From Glomus cerebriforme (Eukaryota > Glomeromycota > Glomeromycetes > Glomerales > Glomeraceae), in contig QKYT01000050.1 in the NCBI GenBank assembly GCA_003550305.1, positions 97,009-131,741 on the forward strand: DNA of 34,733 nt, read 5' to 3'. Positions 1-12,560 of this stretch are shown here, piece after piece; the first letter of the stretch is position 1; every line of letters begins with the position of its first letter. The translations under genes and the position numbers were made by a program. Below the pieces are notes generated by a model, which had not been told where the DNA came from, searched no databases, and saw nothing but the letters and a program-made list of their open reading frames with translations.

Positions 1-2218
1 TTTTTTTTTTGCTTCTTACCACTTTCTTACCGCAGTCTTTGCACTTATAAAGTTATTTGGCTGTCAATAGAAAAGGTTATGATCATCCGGAACAACCAAA
101 AATAATTTAATAAGTTATGTACCTCGGCTCTAAGAGAGAGAGGGTACTTTTTTCTTTTGATCCAAGAATCTATTTAGTGAACAAACAGTATATCTTTTTT
201 GGAATGATTGACATAATAATTTTGGCGATTTAAAACGCACATGATATTGCTGCAGACTTTTGCGACCAAGATTATGATAATCGCCGGATCGGCATGTGTC
301 AACAACCTGTTTCGTAAACACGTAAATTCGCCCTAGTATTATATATATCGTATTATATTTAGTAATTTAATTGTTTCCCAAGAAATTATTTAATAAATCT
401 ATATTAAATTAAACTTTCTTTTTATATTATTTATATATAATTTTGAAGATTCCCGATCTCAGTTAACCGATTACAGTGGATATAGTGATTAAGACCATTA
501 TGATTGTAATCATAAAGGTTCTTTAAGATTAAAGATTGAGGAAATCTGTTATTCATCACATTGTCAGGTGATGACGTTATTTATGGTTATTTTTGTGATT
601 CGAGTGTATAAAATGAAACTACGATAAGAAAGTTTATTTGTATGTATCACGATGTCGCCGACCACTAAAGAGATTGGATCTTGCCTGTCTATTTCATCTT
701 TGTGAAATCTCATCAATCATTCAATTCATAAAATATCACATGATTCTCTCTTTTGGTTCTATAAATAAACATATTTATATATTTATCAAATATTATAAAT
801 ATTTTAATCTTTATCATGTGAATTTTGTTTGGAAACTTTCTAATCAATCATTACACTTTATCTTTTAGTTACGAAAATGGCGTTTGTTGATATTTCTTAA
901 TTCTTGTTTAATATGCTTTACTTTTTTAATTGAATGAAACCATATTTATTTTTTGTTTTGTTTTTTGATAAACTGATTATTTAAATTTTTTAAATAGTGG
1001 CGAATCACGTACTGTAAATTAGTAGACCTATTTTAGATGTACAATATTAGGAGAAAACGTTTTGGATGTTATTTTTATTATTATTATTTTTTATTTTAAA
1101 TAATGAAAGATTTTCTTCGGATTTTCATATTTGAAATCAGGTAAGAACAAACCAATATGATACTAATATACAATATACTCGGAAAGATATAACGGATATA
1201 TTATTTTAAGTTCCCCTTCTTTTCTCATATAATAATTATATCCGAAATATCCGAAAAAAGAAAAAAAAAAGATTCTTAATGGGAGGATAATAAAAATCCA
1301 TATTAGATATCATAAAAACATATCCTAAACATATTTTCCCCTTTTTTTTGTGATCATCGATCTTATTTGCTAAATGACACTAGTTTATTGATACAGACTT
1401 TATCCCATAATTAGCAGACAATACTTTTTCAACTCAAAAAAAAACAATTATTATTTAGTTTAAATTACGAACTGTCAAACTAATACAAATACGGAGTTTT
1501 TCGTTTGAAAAAAAATTAGATAAAAGATGACACAATGGACACGATCCATAATTAGAAATTTCATTGTTCTAATTATTAAATAACCATTTGATCTCTACAA
1601 ACAATAGTATTACTTGTTTCAAAAAAATCAAAGTTATTCCGAATTGGGATAAACAAACAATTTATTCCTTTTTTTTCCACAAAATTCTCTGTGATTCAAA
1701 TCCCGGAAATAAATGAAAAAAAATTTTTTCCGGAATATTTATTATTATACATATTATAAGCGTACCTGACTACTGTACATGTTACATTTTATCGTGAATA
1801 TCTGGATTTTTTTTTTGTGCGGGTTTTCTATAATAAATCCGATTATTATAAATTTAGAACCACATGATTCTATTTAGGGAAATGAATGAAATTATGAAGT
1901 TTCTATTATAACTTGAACTTTGTTATCTACTATCTAGATTCTGGATTTCCTAAATTTTTAATAATAGCAACATCAAACCTAATATGATAATAATAATTAG
2001 ATGACCTATTTTAAGTTTTAATAATTCATTAAAATGCTAAGAAACGATTTTACTCGATTCAGATTATTGCATAATGTAATTAATGTAATTAATTTTAAAT
2101 AATAATATTATAACCAGGTCTAATTGGCGCAAATTCAAACGAGCACAACATTAACAAAAATATATTGATAATCATAACGAAAAATTTATTAATTTAAAAT
2201 AAATAATATTATAAAAAT
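1..2218. other. AT-rich intergenic region
   Basis: No gene can be supported in these 2.2 kb. The stretch is dominated by A/T runs, and its open frames (for example 130-321 on the minus strand and 638-868 on the plus strand) have low-complexity translations without a recognisable domain. At 1-60 the minus strand could encode a short Cys-x2-Cys segment (CKDCG) followed by a GTAAG donor-like sequence, so a fragment of a zinc-binding exon at the left edge is possible but too short to call. Confidence 0.5.
2185..2190 (-). promoter_or_regulatory. candidate poly(A) signal of SKI3
   Basis: An AATAAA hexamer on the minus strand lies about 30 nt downstream of the SKI3 stop codon, a usual place for a polyadenylation signal. 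In DNA this AT-rich the hexamer occurs often by chance, so position is the only support. Confidence 0.3.
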
Positions 2219-5200
2219 CTACTTGCTACGGGCTACTTTAAGTAATGACCATCCAACTGTATCCCATGGTGCAATTCTAATAGCTGCTTGTATAATCTGT
2301 AAAGCTTCTAATCTTAAATTTTCACATAATTTAATTTTCCCAGCTTTAGCATTTTCGTTTTGATTTTTTTCATCAGCAAGTATTTCATCTAATAAATGTT
2401 GTTTAGTAATCAATAATGCTGTTACAAGAGTTCGGTACACTTTAGCTTTTTCCGTAGTACCTAAATTTTTTGAAGCATTTGATAAAGGATTAGATATTAA
2501 TGCAAATGCTGTAGAAGAAATTGATACTGATGTAAATGGCGAAGCAAGTGATGTGAGATGATCAGCGAGACGAGTCCATCCAATTAACTCGTATGGCTTA
2601 AGATGCACTGCTTTTGTAAGTATATTTGTAGCTTCTTCAGGATTATTCTAAGAAAAAAAAATGAAATGAAATGACATTAAGTGTGAAAAAAAAAAAAAAA
2701 GTTTTAAAAAATATTAAATATACCTGTAATAAGAAATATCTACTAAACAAAAAATCGATGTCACGATCTTTATCCAACTTGTCTAATAATTCAAGAAAAG
2801 TTTATTAAAGATATATGTATTATATTAACATATGAATAAAAAAAAAAAAAAGTGTTACCAATAACTTTAATTGGCAATTTCATCTCTTTTAAAGCAGCAG
2901 TTGATAAAGTATCATCATTTTGTAACAAGCCCATAGCACACAATCCAAAAATCGCGGGAAGATAATTCGGGTTTTTTACGATACTACAAATTGTTAATGT
3001 TGGGAGTTAAAACTTCTGTATATTTAAGACTTGGCAATAGAAAGGGGAGAAAGGGGAACGATCAAAAAAAAAACAAATTCAAAAAATAAAAGCTTACCAT
3101 CTAAATAATTCTTCTTTTGCCAAATTTCTTTGTTCTTCACCACCCAAAGCCCAAAGTACTTGTGATAATAACACTATCGCATCTTTTCGTACTTCATTAA
3201 TATCATTTCCAATATTTGTTTGTTCAGCCCTATCGGTTTCACTAAGAGCTATTTCGAACATGTGTAAAGAATCTTCTAATTTATCATCAAAATAATACGC
3301 CATGCCAACTCCTAATATTGTATAAATTTTAAATATTGTGATAGCATCCGAATTATCCTGATCAATCAAAGATAATGCTGTATTATATGCCGAAATTGAA
3401 CCGGAAAAATCATTAATAGCACATAATACTCGGCCAAGATTTCCTTGTACATATGCAAGTTTTCTAGAACTAGAATTATCTGATACTTGATCAATCTGTC
3501 GATCCCGATGAATTAATTTTTCAAGTACCAATATTGCACCTTTAAACGCGTTTGCTGCTTTATCAGGTTGATTAAGCCATTCATAGAATAATCCCAAAAG
3601 ATTCAATGACGCTGCGTCATCAGGTTTTTGTTCAGTAAGTTTTAATAATGCAAAAGTTGGTGATAAAAGTGAAGTTTGACGTAATTTGGACGATTTCTTA
3701 TATCGAATAAATGCTTGAGAAGCAAAACCATAATCTGCTTCAAGCTATACAAATTATCATTTAGAAAGAAGTATTAAATATAAGTATAATATTTTTTTTT
3801 AATTAATATAATCAATAATGAATTTAAACTTACGATATAGCCGCCTCCACTGATCTCATAGGAATGTTCAAATAATTCAACAGCCTCATTGCTTCCCCAT
3901 AAATTAGCAACATAAGCTTGTCCAACCCACGCAGGTACATAATCAGGATCAAGTGATTGAGCTTTTGAAAATGCTTGATTTGAAAGTTCTAAATCAGAAT
4001 GTAATAAATATAATAATCCCAAATTCGTCCAAAGAACAGGATTCTAATAATTATAAAAATTGATCACGAGCTAATAAGACAACTAATAAAACTTTTTTTT
4101 TTTTTTTTAAAAAAAAAGATAACCTCTAGATATTTATTACCTTTGAAGAATAATCCATTGCCTTAATAAAAGCGTGTTGACTAATTTTTGCATCTACAAT
4201 AAAAGTCATGACACCAAGTGCGTTCCAAAAATGATGATTCGTTGGTTCAAATTTTAATGCAATCTTAATATTACGAATTGCAACACTCAAAAAATTTGAT
4301 ATGGATTCATGATTATTATTAACTTCATTTCCGCTACCAGACATGTATTGATATAAATGATAATAAATTATTCCTAAATCATACCACAAAGATGGAGCAG
4401 TGTCGGATTGATTACCACTTAAAACAATAGCATATTTGTAAGCAAGACAACCACAAGTTAATAATATTATAAGTAAATCAGAATTTGGCAAATTGCTGAA
4501 ATCAGAATCTGTGATAAGCCTAATTCCAAAATTATCAATATCTTTAGGAAGATGTAATTTAAGATCTAAATCTATTTGTCTTGCTATATCAATAAGACTT
4601 ACAACTGGTCCTATAGATACTAAGTTAAGATAATTTGGTAATAAATGTGCTGCAACACATAAATCACCAACCAATTTCCAAAGGCATTGAACTTTATTGT
4701 TTGCTCTTATTGCACGTAACACTATTGATAGACCTTGACTTAATGATTCTATTGATCTACCATAATATCCACTTTGAAAATATTCCATTGTCAAAGTTAA
4801 GTAACAATCACCAAGACCTTTCAGTGAAGGCAAGTGATTTTCTTCACCTTTAATTTGAGCTTTTTCAAGAGTTACCTTATATTGTTCAATCGCATCAGTA
4901 TACATGCCTAATTTTTGTTTCACTGTAGCAATTTGATAATGTGCATACACTGAAGATGAATCCAATTCAGTTACACGCAAAAAAGCCTTCATGGAAGCCA
5001 TATATTTTCCTTCATTACGATAAGCTTGTGCAAGACCTTCCCAGCAATATATATCTTTAGAATTTGTTCTTAGGGCAGTTTGAAAATTCGTGATCGCATC
5101 CGAATAATTTCCATTCGCCTATCATTTAAACAAATATAATTAAAAGTTATCCATCATAGTTGATTTTTGTCATATGCGATTTATTTACCAATTCTGAAAA

Positions 5201-7881
5201 TCCTAATCTTTTCCAGGCCCATCCAGCTTTAAACCTCGCTTGAATTGCTGTTCGATATACTCCTTCAGCCATTTGCAATTCTCCAGCTGATTGATAATAT
5301 TCACTCAATTGCATGCCCGCTTCTTCATCAAGTGGATCATTAGAAAATGCTTTTTGATAACATTTCTTTGCGCGAACATGATCTCTATCAATGAGACGAT
5401 AAAAATGTCCAAGGTAAGTAAATGGACCTGAAAGATTTTGATCAAGCTTTGCTGAACGAATAAACTCTGCATAAGCGAGTTTTTTATCATCATATTCCTC
5501 TTTTGAAAAAAAAACGAAATTATATTAATAACAAATCTGTGTACATCTTTATCATATTTGGTAATGTATCTTACCGCTCATAGCCCAATATATTCGACCT
5601 AAACGATAAAAGTAAAGTGCATTATCATTACAAATTTTGATTGCTTCCAAAGTAAATTTGATCGCTTCTTCATAATTTTCTCGTAAAAATTCTATCCAAC
5701 CAATTTCACTAATAGAAATATGATTAGAAGGATCCAATTTTTGTATATTCTCGAAAATTTCAATAGCTTTATCGTATTGCTTTTGTGCGGAAAATATTAT
5801 TCCAACACCCTAAAATGTATTATTTTGAAGTAAAATTTAATAAGTTAATTATAAAAATTAATTATTATATAAAAAGTAATCATACTTGTAAAGCCATAAT
5901 ATTATTCTCATCTACTGATAAAATTTTTTGATAAAGTAATAGTGCATCGGTATGATATTTGATATCGATATTTAAATAACAATCTGCAATACACAATTCC
6001 AATGATCGTAAAACTCTAAATAAAAAAAAATCTTTTAACAAACAATAAAATTCATTAAAAATTAATATAATCTTTTATTTAAACTTACTTATCAAGCGTT
6101 CTCCCAAATCGTTTTTCATATTTCACAACTATATCACGCCCATTCTTTGCAGTGTCTAAAGCTAGATCATAATCTTTAGATTCATGATAAATCCAACTTA
6201 ATGAAAGATTACCAAACAAACTAATTTGTGTCATTTCAAATCCTTCCTAATAATCATCAAAATAGAAACAATTAGAATTTGTTGAATTATTTAATAATAA
6301 ATAGAGGCTCAATATACATTATATAGATCAAGTGCTTCAGATGACTCCTTTTGCAAATATTTAAAATAGCCTTGAATGATCTTTGATAATCCAGTATCGG
6401 GGAAATTTTCAGAATATTGTTTTAATAAAGCTAAATCATATTCATCTATTAATAGATGAATTATAAGTGAATTTAATTAATATTATTTTCAATCATAAGA
6501 ATCACATAATTACAAAAAAAAAAAAAAAAAAAAAACCTGCGGAAAACGCATCTGTGCTTTCAATAATTATTTCATAGGGTATTGGAGAAATAGTTCCGCG
6601 ATCAATAAATTGTTTAGACTTCTTATAGAGTTTATTCAGTAACTATATTGATTATAATAAGTTAATTTCGAATTTTTATAATATTTCAGCTTAAAAAAAA
6701 AAAAAATTTTAACAAACCTCATGTTTATCTGATACTGCAACAATTTTCTTTTGTAGATGTTTAATATAATTCACCGATAGTGTATTAACGTCCACATTAG
6801 CATCATTTGATTTATCAATTAATTCAAATAATTTATCATAATATCCTTCCAACTGTATATAAAAAGTATAAAAAAGTTAATGTATTTATTATTTACATAT
6901 ACTTAAATTATTAATTAAATTTACCTCAGAATGAGTAAAAACTTCCTTCTGTACTCGCGCCTTGATCTCGGAACTAGAACCAGCATTAATTCGGTTTTTT
7001 CGTGATTCAAACTCCTTTTTTATAGTCTCAGATTCCTCCTTATCCAACAATTCAATTATTTTCAATAATGTTTGTACAGGCGAAACATCATTTAATTGTT
7101 TAATAGTATTATAATACGAACTTTCTGGTAATAAAAGTTTATGAAAAGAAACAAGCTAGCATAGAAAATGGAGAAGGAACAATGGAGTCAATTATTTTTT
7201 GATAAAAATACGTGAATCAAAATCTTGATCGAACCTACTGAATTCCGATCTTTGATTTTATCTGTATACAATCCAATTAATTTATTAATAATTTCAAGTA
7301 TTTTCTTTGGATCTCTGATAAATTAATTAAAAAAATTAATAAGAAACACGTAAGTAATATATATATGTATTATTCATTCATTTAAAATATTTAAAATCAC
7401 ACATTTACCTTTCTTTAGTTAATAATTCTCGTAGGGTTTCGGCTAATTTTTGCCAATTTTTTTGATCTTCATAAAACTTTGCAAGACCCTAGTAAATAAA
7501 ATAAAATTTCAATAAAAAAAAGTTTCTAATAAAATAAATAATAATTACAATTTAGCGTAACGAACCTGCCAAGCAAGAACACCAGAACCGTCTATATTAA
7601 TGGCACGTAAATATGCCTTTTCGCTTTCCGAAATTCGATTTAGTTTTGAATTTGCAACACCAAGAAACACATGTCTTTTAAATTGATAATAAAATATAAC
7701 AGATTAGATAAATTGTATATAAAAAGAATAAATTCAAGTTCCCAAAACCAAATAAAACATACGCATTATAATTGTCAGGTTCATATTGAATTACTTTTTC
7801 ACATTCCTTTATTGCGTCTTCAAACTTTTTAGTGTTTATTGCTTCTCTTGCATTTTTAAGAGCTGATTTTATAAAAGCCAT
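2219..7881 (-). CDS. SKI3: SKI3: TPR-repeat scaffold of the Ski complex (18 exons)
   Basis: Ski3 (TTC37 in animals) is the TPR scaffold that holds the helicase Ski2 and the WD-repeat protein Ski8, feeding mRNA to the cytoplasmic exosome for 3'-5' decay. Exons in coding order: 7763-7881, 7566-7674, 7409-7488, 7239-7314, 6925-7155, 6718-6852, 6537-6642, 6318-6445, 6089-6246, 5886-6015, 5575-5809, 5189-5499, 4141-5118, 3834-4043, 3098-3744, 2859-2983, 2724-2782, 2219-2647. They join into 4266 nt, 1421 aa, with matching phases at every junction; yeast Ski3 (about 1430 aa) and human TTC37 (about 1560 aa) are similar in length. The N-terminus (SALKNAREAI, then an NYNA/VFLG helix pair and LAWQGLA) fits the Ski3/TTC37 start. 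The middle carries CLWKLVGD (about 750), WYDLGI and FWNALGV (about 905), also family hallmarks. TPR helices run nearly throughout. The ATG at 7881 is the first possible start in the matching frame. No frame break is seen, so the gene looks functional. Introns are about 65-115 nt. Confidence 0.93.
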
Positions 7882-9083
7882 ACTTTATTAATTGAAAAGT
7901 AAAAAAGTTGTTAATTTACACGCAAAAAAAAGCGGTTATGATTGACAATCAAATGATCAAAATAGGTTAGATAAGACGGAAAAACTGATCAGTTTTTTGA
8001 TCAGTTTCGACTTAACCGCCTAAACGTCTAAATTTAAATCGAGCCGCCAAGTACTAAAGCCAAAATGATAAGATTATATCAGCAATGAATTTATCAACTT
8101 TAAAATAAACGAAGCGAATTATAAGTATATTGCATTTAAAATATTCGAATTTTTTTTTTTTTTGAAAGCATTGCTTTTTATTAATAAAGAAATGAAAAAA
8201 AAATATCCCAAACAAATATATATATTCCTTAAAAGAAAATCCTCCACCAATTTCTCCAAAGAAAAAAACCAAAGGAATTCTAATCCATAATGTGAAAAAG
8301 TAAAGTGAGAATCGGAGAAATTTAATGGATATTCTACCAAATCTCATCCATTTCTACTATGTAATTTCTTCGATGAATATTATAGAATAATATTTCTATA
8401 AGATTCTTAGAACAATTTGTTAAGGATTTAAAAGGATTAAAAGTAAGAAAAAAAAAATTTTTACAAGGGGAAAAGGATTTTTTTAAAAAAAAAAATTATC
8501 ATGAAAATTCTATATTATATTGTAAGCTTTTTTTTTAAAAAAAAAATAAAAAAAAAGTTGTATAGCTTAAGGAGGACTTTGGAGATATATATATAAAGTG
8601 TGTGTTTTTTGTGAACTGATGATGTGAAACGATTTGTATTCATGAATTTTGTAAGGATCTTAATGCGAAGAGCCAACGGCGTGATACGGATATCAGATAT
8701 TCGCAAAGCTAATATTTGATCTAGTACCTTCTTTTCTTTTGGTACAATTATATCACACAAAAACACATTCGAACACAAAAAAAATCCTTCCGTTTTTTTA
8801 AAAAAGTTTTTGTATTTAAGGTTTAAATAAATTACTATACATTTTTTTTAGACAAAATACCACACACTATTATAAATATAACTACAGTATTAACAAGAAA
8901 AAAAAAACAAAATCGTATATATTACTTCTTTTTGAGATGTGTATATAAGCATACAAAAAAAAAAAATTTATAAGTAAACGGATGATTAATGGTATTTATA
9001 AGAAGTCGGAAATAATGGTAAAATTATTAAAAATATAAAGGATTTTTAAGGTAAAGGGTTTTTTTAAAGTGTAACAATAACAA
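7882..9083. other. intergenic region between SKI3 and the membrane-protein gene
   Basis: This 1.2 kb holds the presumed SKI3 promoter and the 3' end of the gene at 9084-10203. I see no convincing gene. Minus-strand open frames at 8054-8347 and 8515-8778 encode Phe/Lys/Ile-rich peptides, as expected for A/T runs. A short inverted repeat sits at 7982-8007 (AAACTGATC / GATCAGTTT, 8 nt loop), and T-run/A-run palindromes sit near 8478 and 8528. Confidence 0.5.
7982..8007. repeat. 9 bp inverted repeat upstream of SKI3
   Basis: The arms AAACTGATC (7982-7990) and GATCAGTTT (7999-8007) are perfectly complementary with an 8 nt T-rich spacer. It lies about 100 bp upstream of the SKI3 ATG and could be a protein-binding palindrome or chance. 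No function is claimed. Confidence 0.4.
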
Positions 9084-10203
9084 TTATTGTTTAAGTTCCT
9101 TTTCCTGTTCCATTAATGCTCGTTTTTCCTCATCAGCAATAAAGATAACTTGTTCAACTATAGTTTCATCATCATCAATAGTAACAGCACTATAACGAGA
9201 TGAAGATTGATTACGTACTAATACGATCATTGCTTGTACAGCAGCTGGAATGGCCATAAAGAATATACCAAATAATATGGTAAGGAAGAGTGAAGCAAGT
9301 ATGATACGGGTAAAGCGTGAGGAACAACGCCACCAGTGACGTACACGGGCAGATAAGGGACGGAACGAGCTTGATTTATTTTCTTTATGTTGATTTTCTC
9401 CATCGGTATGAATCTGATCATTTGAAGATAAATCTTCAGCTGGATAGAATGGGACGGTAACATCTTTGTCTCCATCAGAAACTTCTATTACTTTGAATTG
9501 TAATATTTTTTCGACAGGCTCTTGCGATAGGACATTAATACCATCAATTTCTACAATACGAATGGTAATTGAAATGCGACGAAGTGTAGCACCATCTTCA
9601 TCAGTTGATAAAGATTCAGCAAATGTTGAAACTTGAACGGTGACAAGACCAATATCAAAATTATCTGCGTATTCTTCTAATTGTTCAATCTTGATATTAG
9701 CAGGGACAATTTGTGCTTCTATGACCTAAATAAATCAATAAATAGAAGGTTAATATAATAATAATTAAAACTAAAAAAAAAGACACACACAATAAATAGT
9801 AAAAAAACATTACCTGAATGGAAGTTATACCTAATTCAACTGGAACATTGTTGACTAATAATTGTTCATCTTTTAAGTCAAAATTGATGATAACAGCATC
9901 AATTCTTTCGGCGAGTAATTCACCATTATCATTTACAAGGTCATCAATACGTTGTACAGCAACAGCAAAATGTTCTGAAGTGGAGGAAGTTTTTGTTTCT
10001 GATATGGCCATCGTAGTAGATGATACATCTTTTATTGGGATGGCAAAGGAGACAGCTATAATAATACGAATAATACGGAAAAAGAATTAAAAAAAAATCA
10101 TCTCAAGTATTAATTGTAAAGATTAACATTTTTTTAATAATCACATACCAGATAAGCAGATGATAGCGAATAAGACAAAAGCGAAAGAAAATTTAGAGGC
10201 CAT
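9084..10203 (-). CDS. secretory-pathway single-pass membrane protein, unknown function (3 exons)
   Basis: I do not recognise the family. Exons 10149-10203, 9814-10055 and 9084-9725 join to 939 nt, 312 aa; splice sites are GTATGT..ATAG and GTAATG..TTTAG. The ATG at 10203 opens a typical signal peptide (MASKFSFAFVLFAIICLSAVSFA, residues 1-23, likely cut after SFA); a second ATG inside exon 2 would lose it. Residues about 24-215 look like a soluble, mixed-strand domain (GELLAERIDAVIINFDL, RRISITIRIVEI). A basic, Trp-rich stretch (RVRHWWRCSSRFTR, about 226-239) precedes one long hydrophobic span (about 240-270, containing a proline), followed by a 40-residue tail that is acidic and then Lys/Glu-rich. 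A cleaved signal would put the basic stretch on the lumenal side, against the positive-inside rule, so topology is uncertain. Intact. Confidence 0.85.
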
Positions 10204-12268
10204 GATTGAAATATTTTAAAAGTCAAGAAAAAAAAGTTGGAATTTTATGGTAGGTAGAAAGATGTGCGGTAATTATTGATTGAGACAAAAAAAAAAAAAA
10301 AAATTTGAAAAAAAAATTCAAGTTTCGAAAAATAGTAAGAAAAATTTCTCGAAAATTTTTCAAAGCTGATTTTTTTGAAGGTAAAGAAATATTTTGTACT
10401 TATCAAAAGTTACAAAATAAAAAAAGACTATTATTAAAGGATTAATAAAAAGTGTATGTTAAATTTTTTTCTGCCTCCTTTTTTTCACTAAAAAGTGAAA
10501 AGTTTGGTATTATGGGAGGAAATGATAAAATGAATAAGGGAAAAGGATTATGAAAATTATGAGGAAAAAAAAAGTTCTGGCGCTTTATACCTAATTAATA
10601 GAATTCTGAATAGAATTTAATGTATGACCATGACTGATCGACAATTAATAATAAAGTTATATAATTAAATTTAGTATATAAATTGATTTGATGTATAAAT
10701 AGAGAAAGATTAACTTTGTCTTGCATGTGTATTATGTTTCAAAAAGCGAAAATTGGGCCGAATGGACGAGTTTTTATAAAAACCGAAAGCGAGAGGAACG
10801 GAGAAGAACTAAAATTTACAACATAACGTCAACGCCCACTTCAAACAATTTCGACAACATTCAAGAAAATACCAAACTGTTAAAACCGTTCGGCTGAAAG
10901 TAATATGACATATATGACGATATAATATATAATATAAATAAATATGAGTAACCAATTATATTTATGGGGAAGGGGTTAAAGAATCATTGAACTTGTTTTA
11001 TTGTTTGTTGCCACATTTTTGATGTTTGTTACTTTAATTGCATTTATTTACTAAATTAGTAATAATCAAAAGCGATATATATGTAAAAAAGTAAAGATCA
11101 TTTCTTTAATCAGAAACCGAAACTTTTTTTTCCAAATTTTGTAATAAAAGGCAGGGTACTAAATCTCTTTTGCATTCTTTATTACTAAATGTCTTGTAAA
11201 GGGAGAAAAAGAATGTATATTATGGACATTAAAAGTATAAAAGCGATTGAAATTATTGAAACTATTAAAGGAGTATGTCGATTAGCTGCATATTATTACA
11301 TAATTTCAGTTAGAACAAAAACACAAATAAATAAATTACATTAATTTTAAATAATTTTAAATCATTGGTTACAAAAAAGAATGTGATTTTTTATTTGTGG
11401 CACAGTACCTTAAATGCGCACATATCATTGGAAACTTTATCATTCTTTCGGACATCTATCTATATTTTTATCCTTATCTTTAAATAAAGTACATATTACG
11501 TCAAATAATATTCGAGAATAATTATTGTAAATACTCATGCAATCTCTCTGGGATAATTTGAACCTATACTAACCGTAAATGACGTACATTCATTACGAGC
11601 AGATATAAGCTTGTAAGTACAAATTAAAAAAAAACAATCTTTTTTATTTAGCCCCACGCAATGGCACGTATTCATGACTAAATATTACTGTGTATTATTA
11701 GAAAACGTCATTTTTTCTAATGATGGTATAGTGTCAGATATAATTTAATCTCGCCGTATATGACGTATAGAATAGTAAATTAGTAATACAAGATACATAA
11801 TTGATTATTTCTAGAATTGGTTTAGACTATCTGGATTCTAATTTATCACGTCCAAATTTTTTTTCTTTTTTATTGAATCAAGTAATTTGATTTAACAGCT
11901 TCTTCAAAAATTATTTAAAAGCGAAATTTTTGCTACAGTGGCAGATAATGATGTTGTCTTTGTGAAACTTTGTGGTAAATTTTTAATATTTTAACGTTTT
12001 ACAAAAAATTAAACAAATGTTAAATTGTATTAAATACTATGTATACAGTATATTATTTGTAATTCACCGAAATTTTTTAATTTTGGCCAACAATAATTTG
12101 GGCCAGCGTTAGAAAATCACGATGGTGAAAAATTACATTATATAATTAGAAATAAAAAATTAGAATTATTGAAATAAAATTTATATACTCATTATAAATT
12201 GTAAGTAACCAAATATTATCCTTTATCATCAACGTACATGATAACTTTGACTTAGTGGAAAATTATTA
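10204..12268. other. AT-rich intergenic region
   Basis: No gene is supported in these 2 kb. A slightly GC-richer island at about 10740-10910 may be promoter DNA of the divergent membrane-protein gene, but it holds no usable reading frame. A TACAGTGGCAG motif at about 11935 resembles a Tc1/mariner-type end, and a GGCC..TTGGGCC motif at 12083-12125 is shared with other repeat relics in this window. Confidence 0.5.
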
Positions 12269-12560
12269 ACTAAATAATAATTGATAATAAATGTGTTAAT
12301 AAAACGATTCTAAATAGTTATTGATTCTAAATAATAATTGATATTAAATGATTTAATAAATGATTTAATAAATGATTCTAAATAATAAATGATAATAAAG
12401 TTTCTAAATAATAAATGATAATATATGATTCTAAATGATAAATGATGATAAATGATTCTAAACAATAAATGAATGATTCAAAATAATAAACGATAATAAA
12501 TGATTCAAAATAATAAATGATAATAAATAATAAATTATACTAAATAATAAATGATTTTAA
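12269..12560. repeat. degenerate AT-rich minisatellite
   Basis: About 290 bp are built from variants of AATAATAAATGAT alternating with TGATTCTAAA, more than fifteen imperfect copies with a basic period near 12-14 bp and a higher-order unit of about 27 bp. Units drift by substitutions and small indels, so the array is old. It has no coding content. Confidence 0.8.

Noticed and set aside
638..868. 76-codon plus-strand frame
   Set aside because: No domain, no splice context, composition as expected for AT-rich DNA.
4635..4853. 72-codon plus-strand frame
   Set aside because: Antisense to a well-supported SKI3 exon.
8054..8778. Open frames of 73-97 codons on the minus strand downstream of the membrane-protein gene
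   Set aside because: Two of them overlap in different frames, and composition is Phe/Lys/Ile from A/T runs; likely 3' UTR or random.
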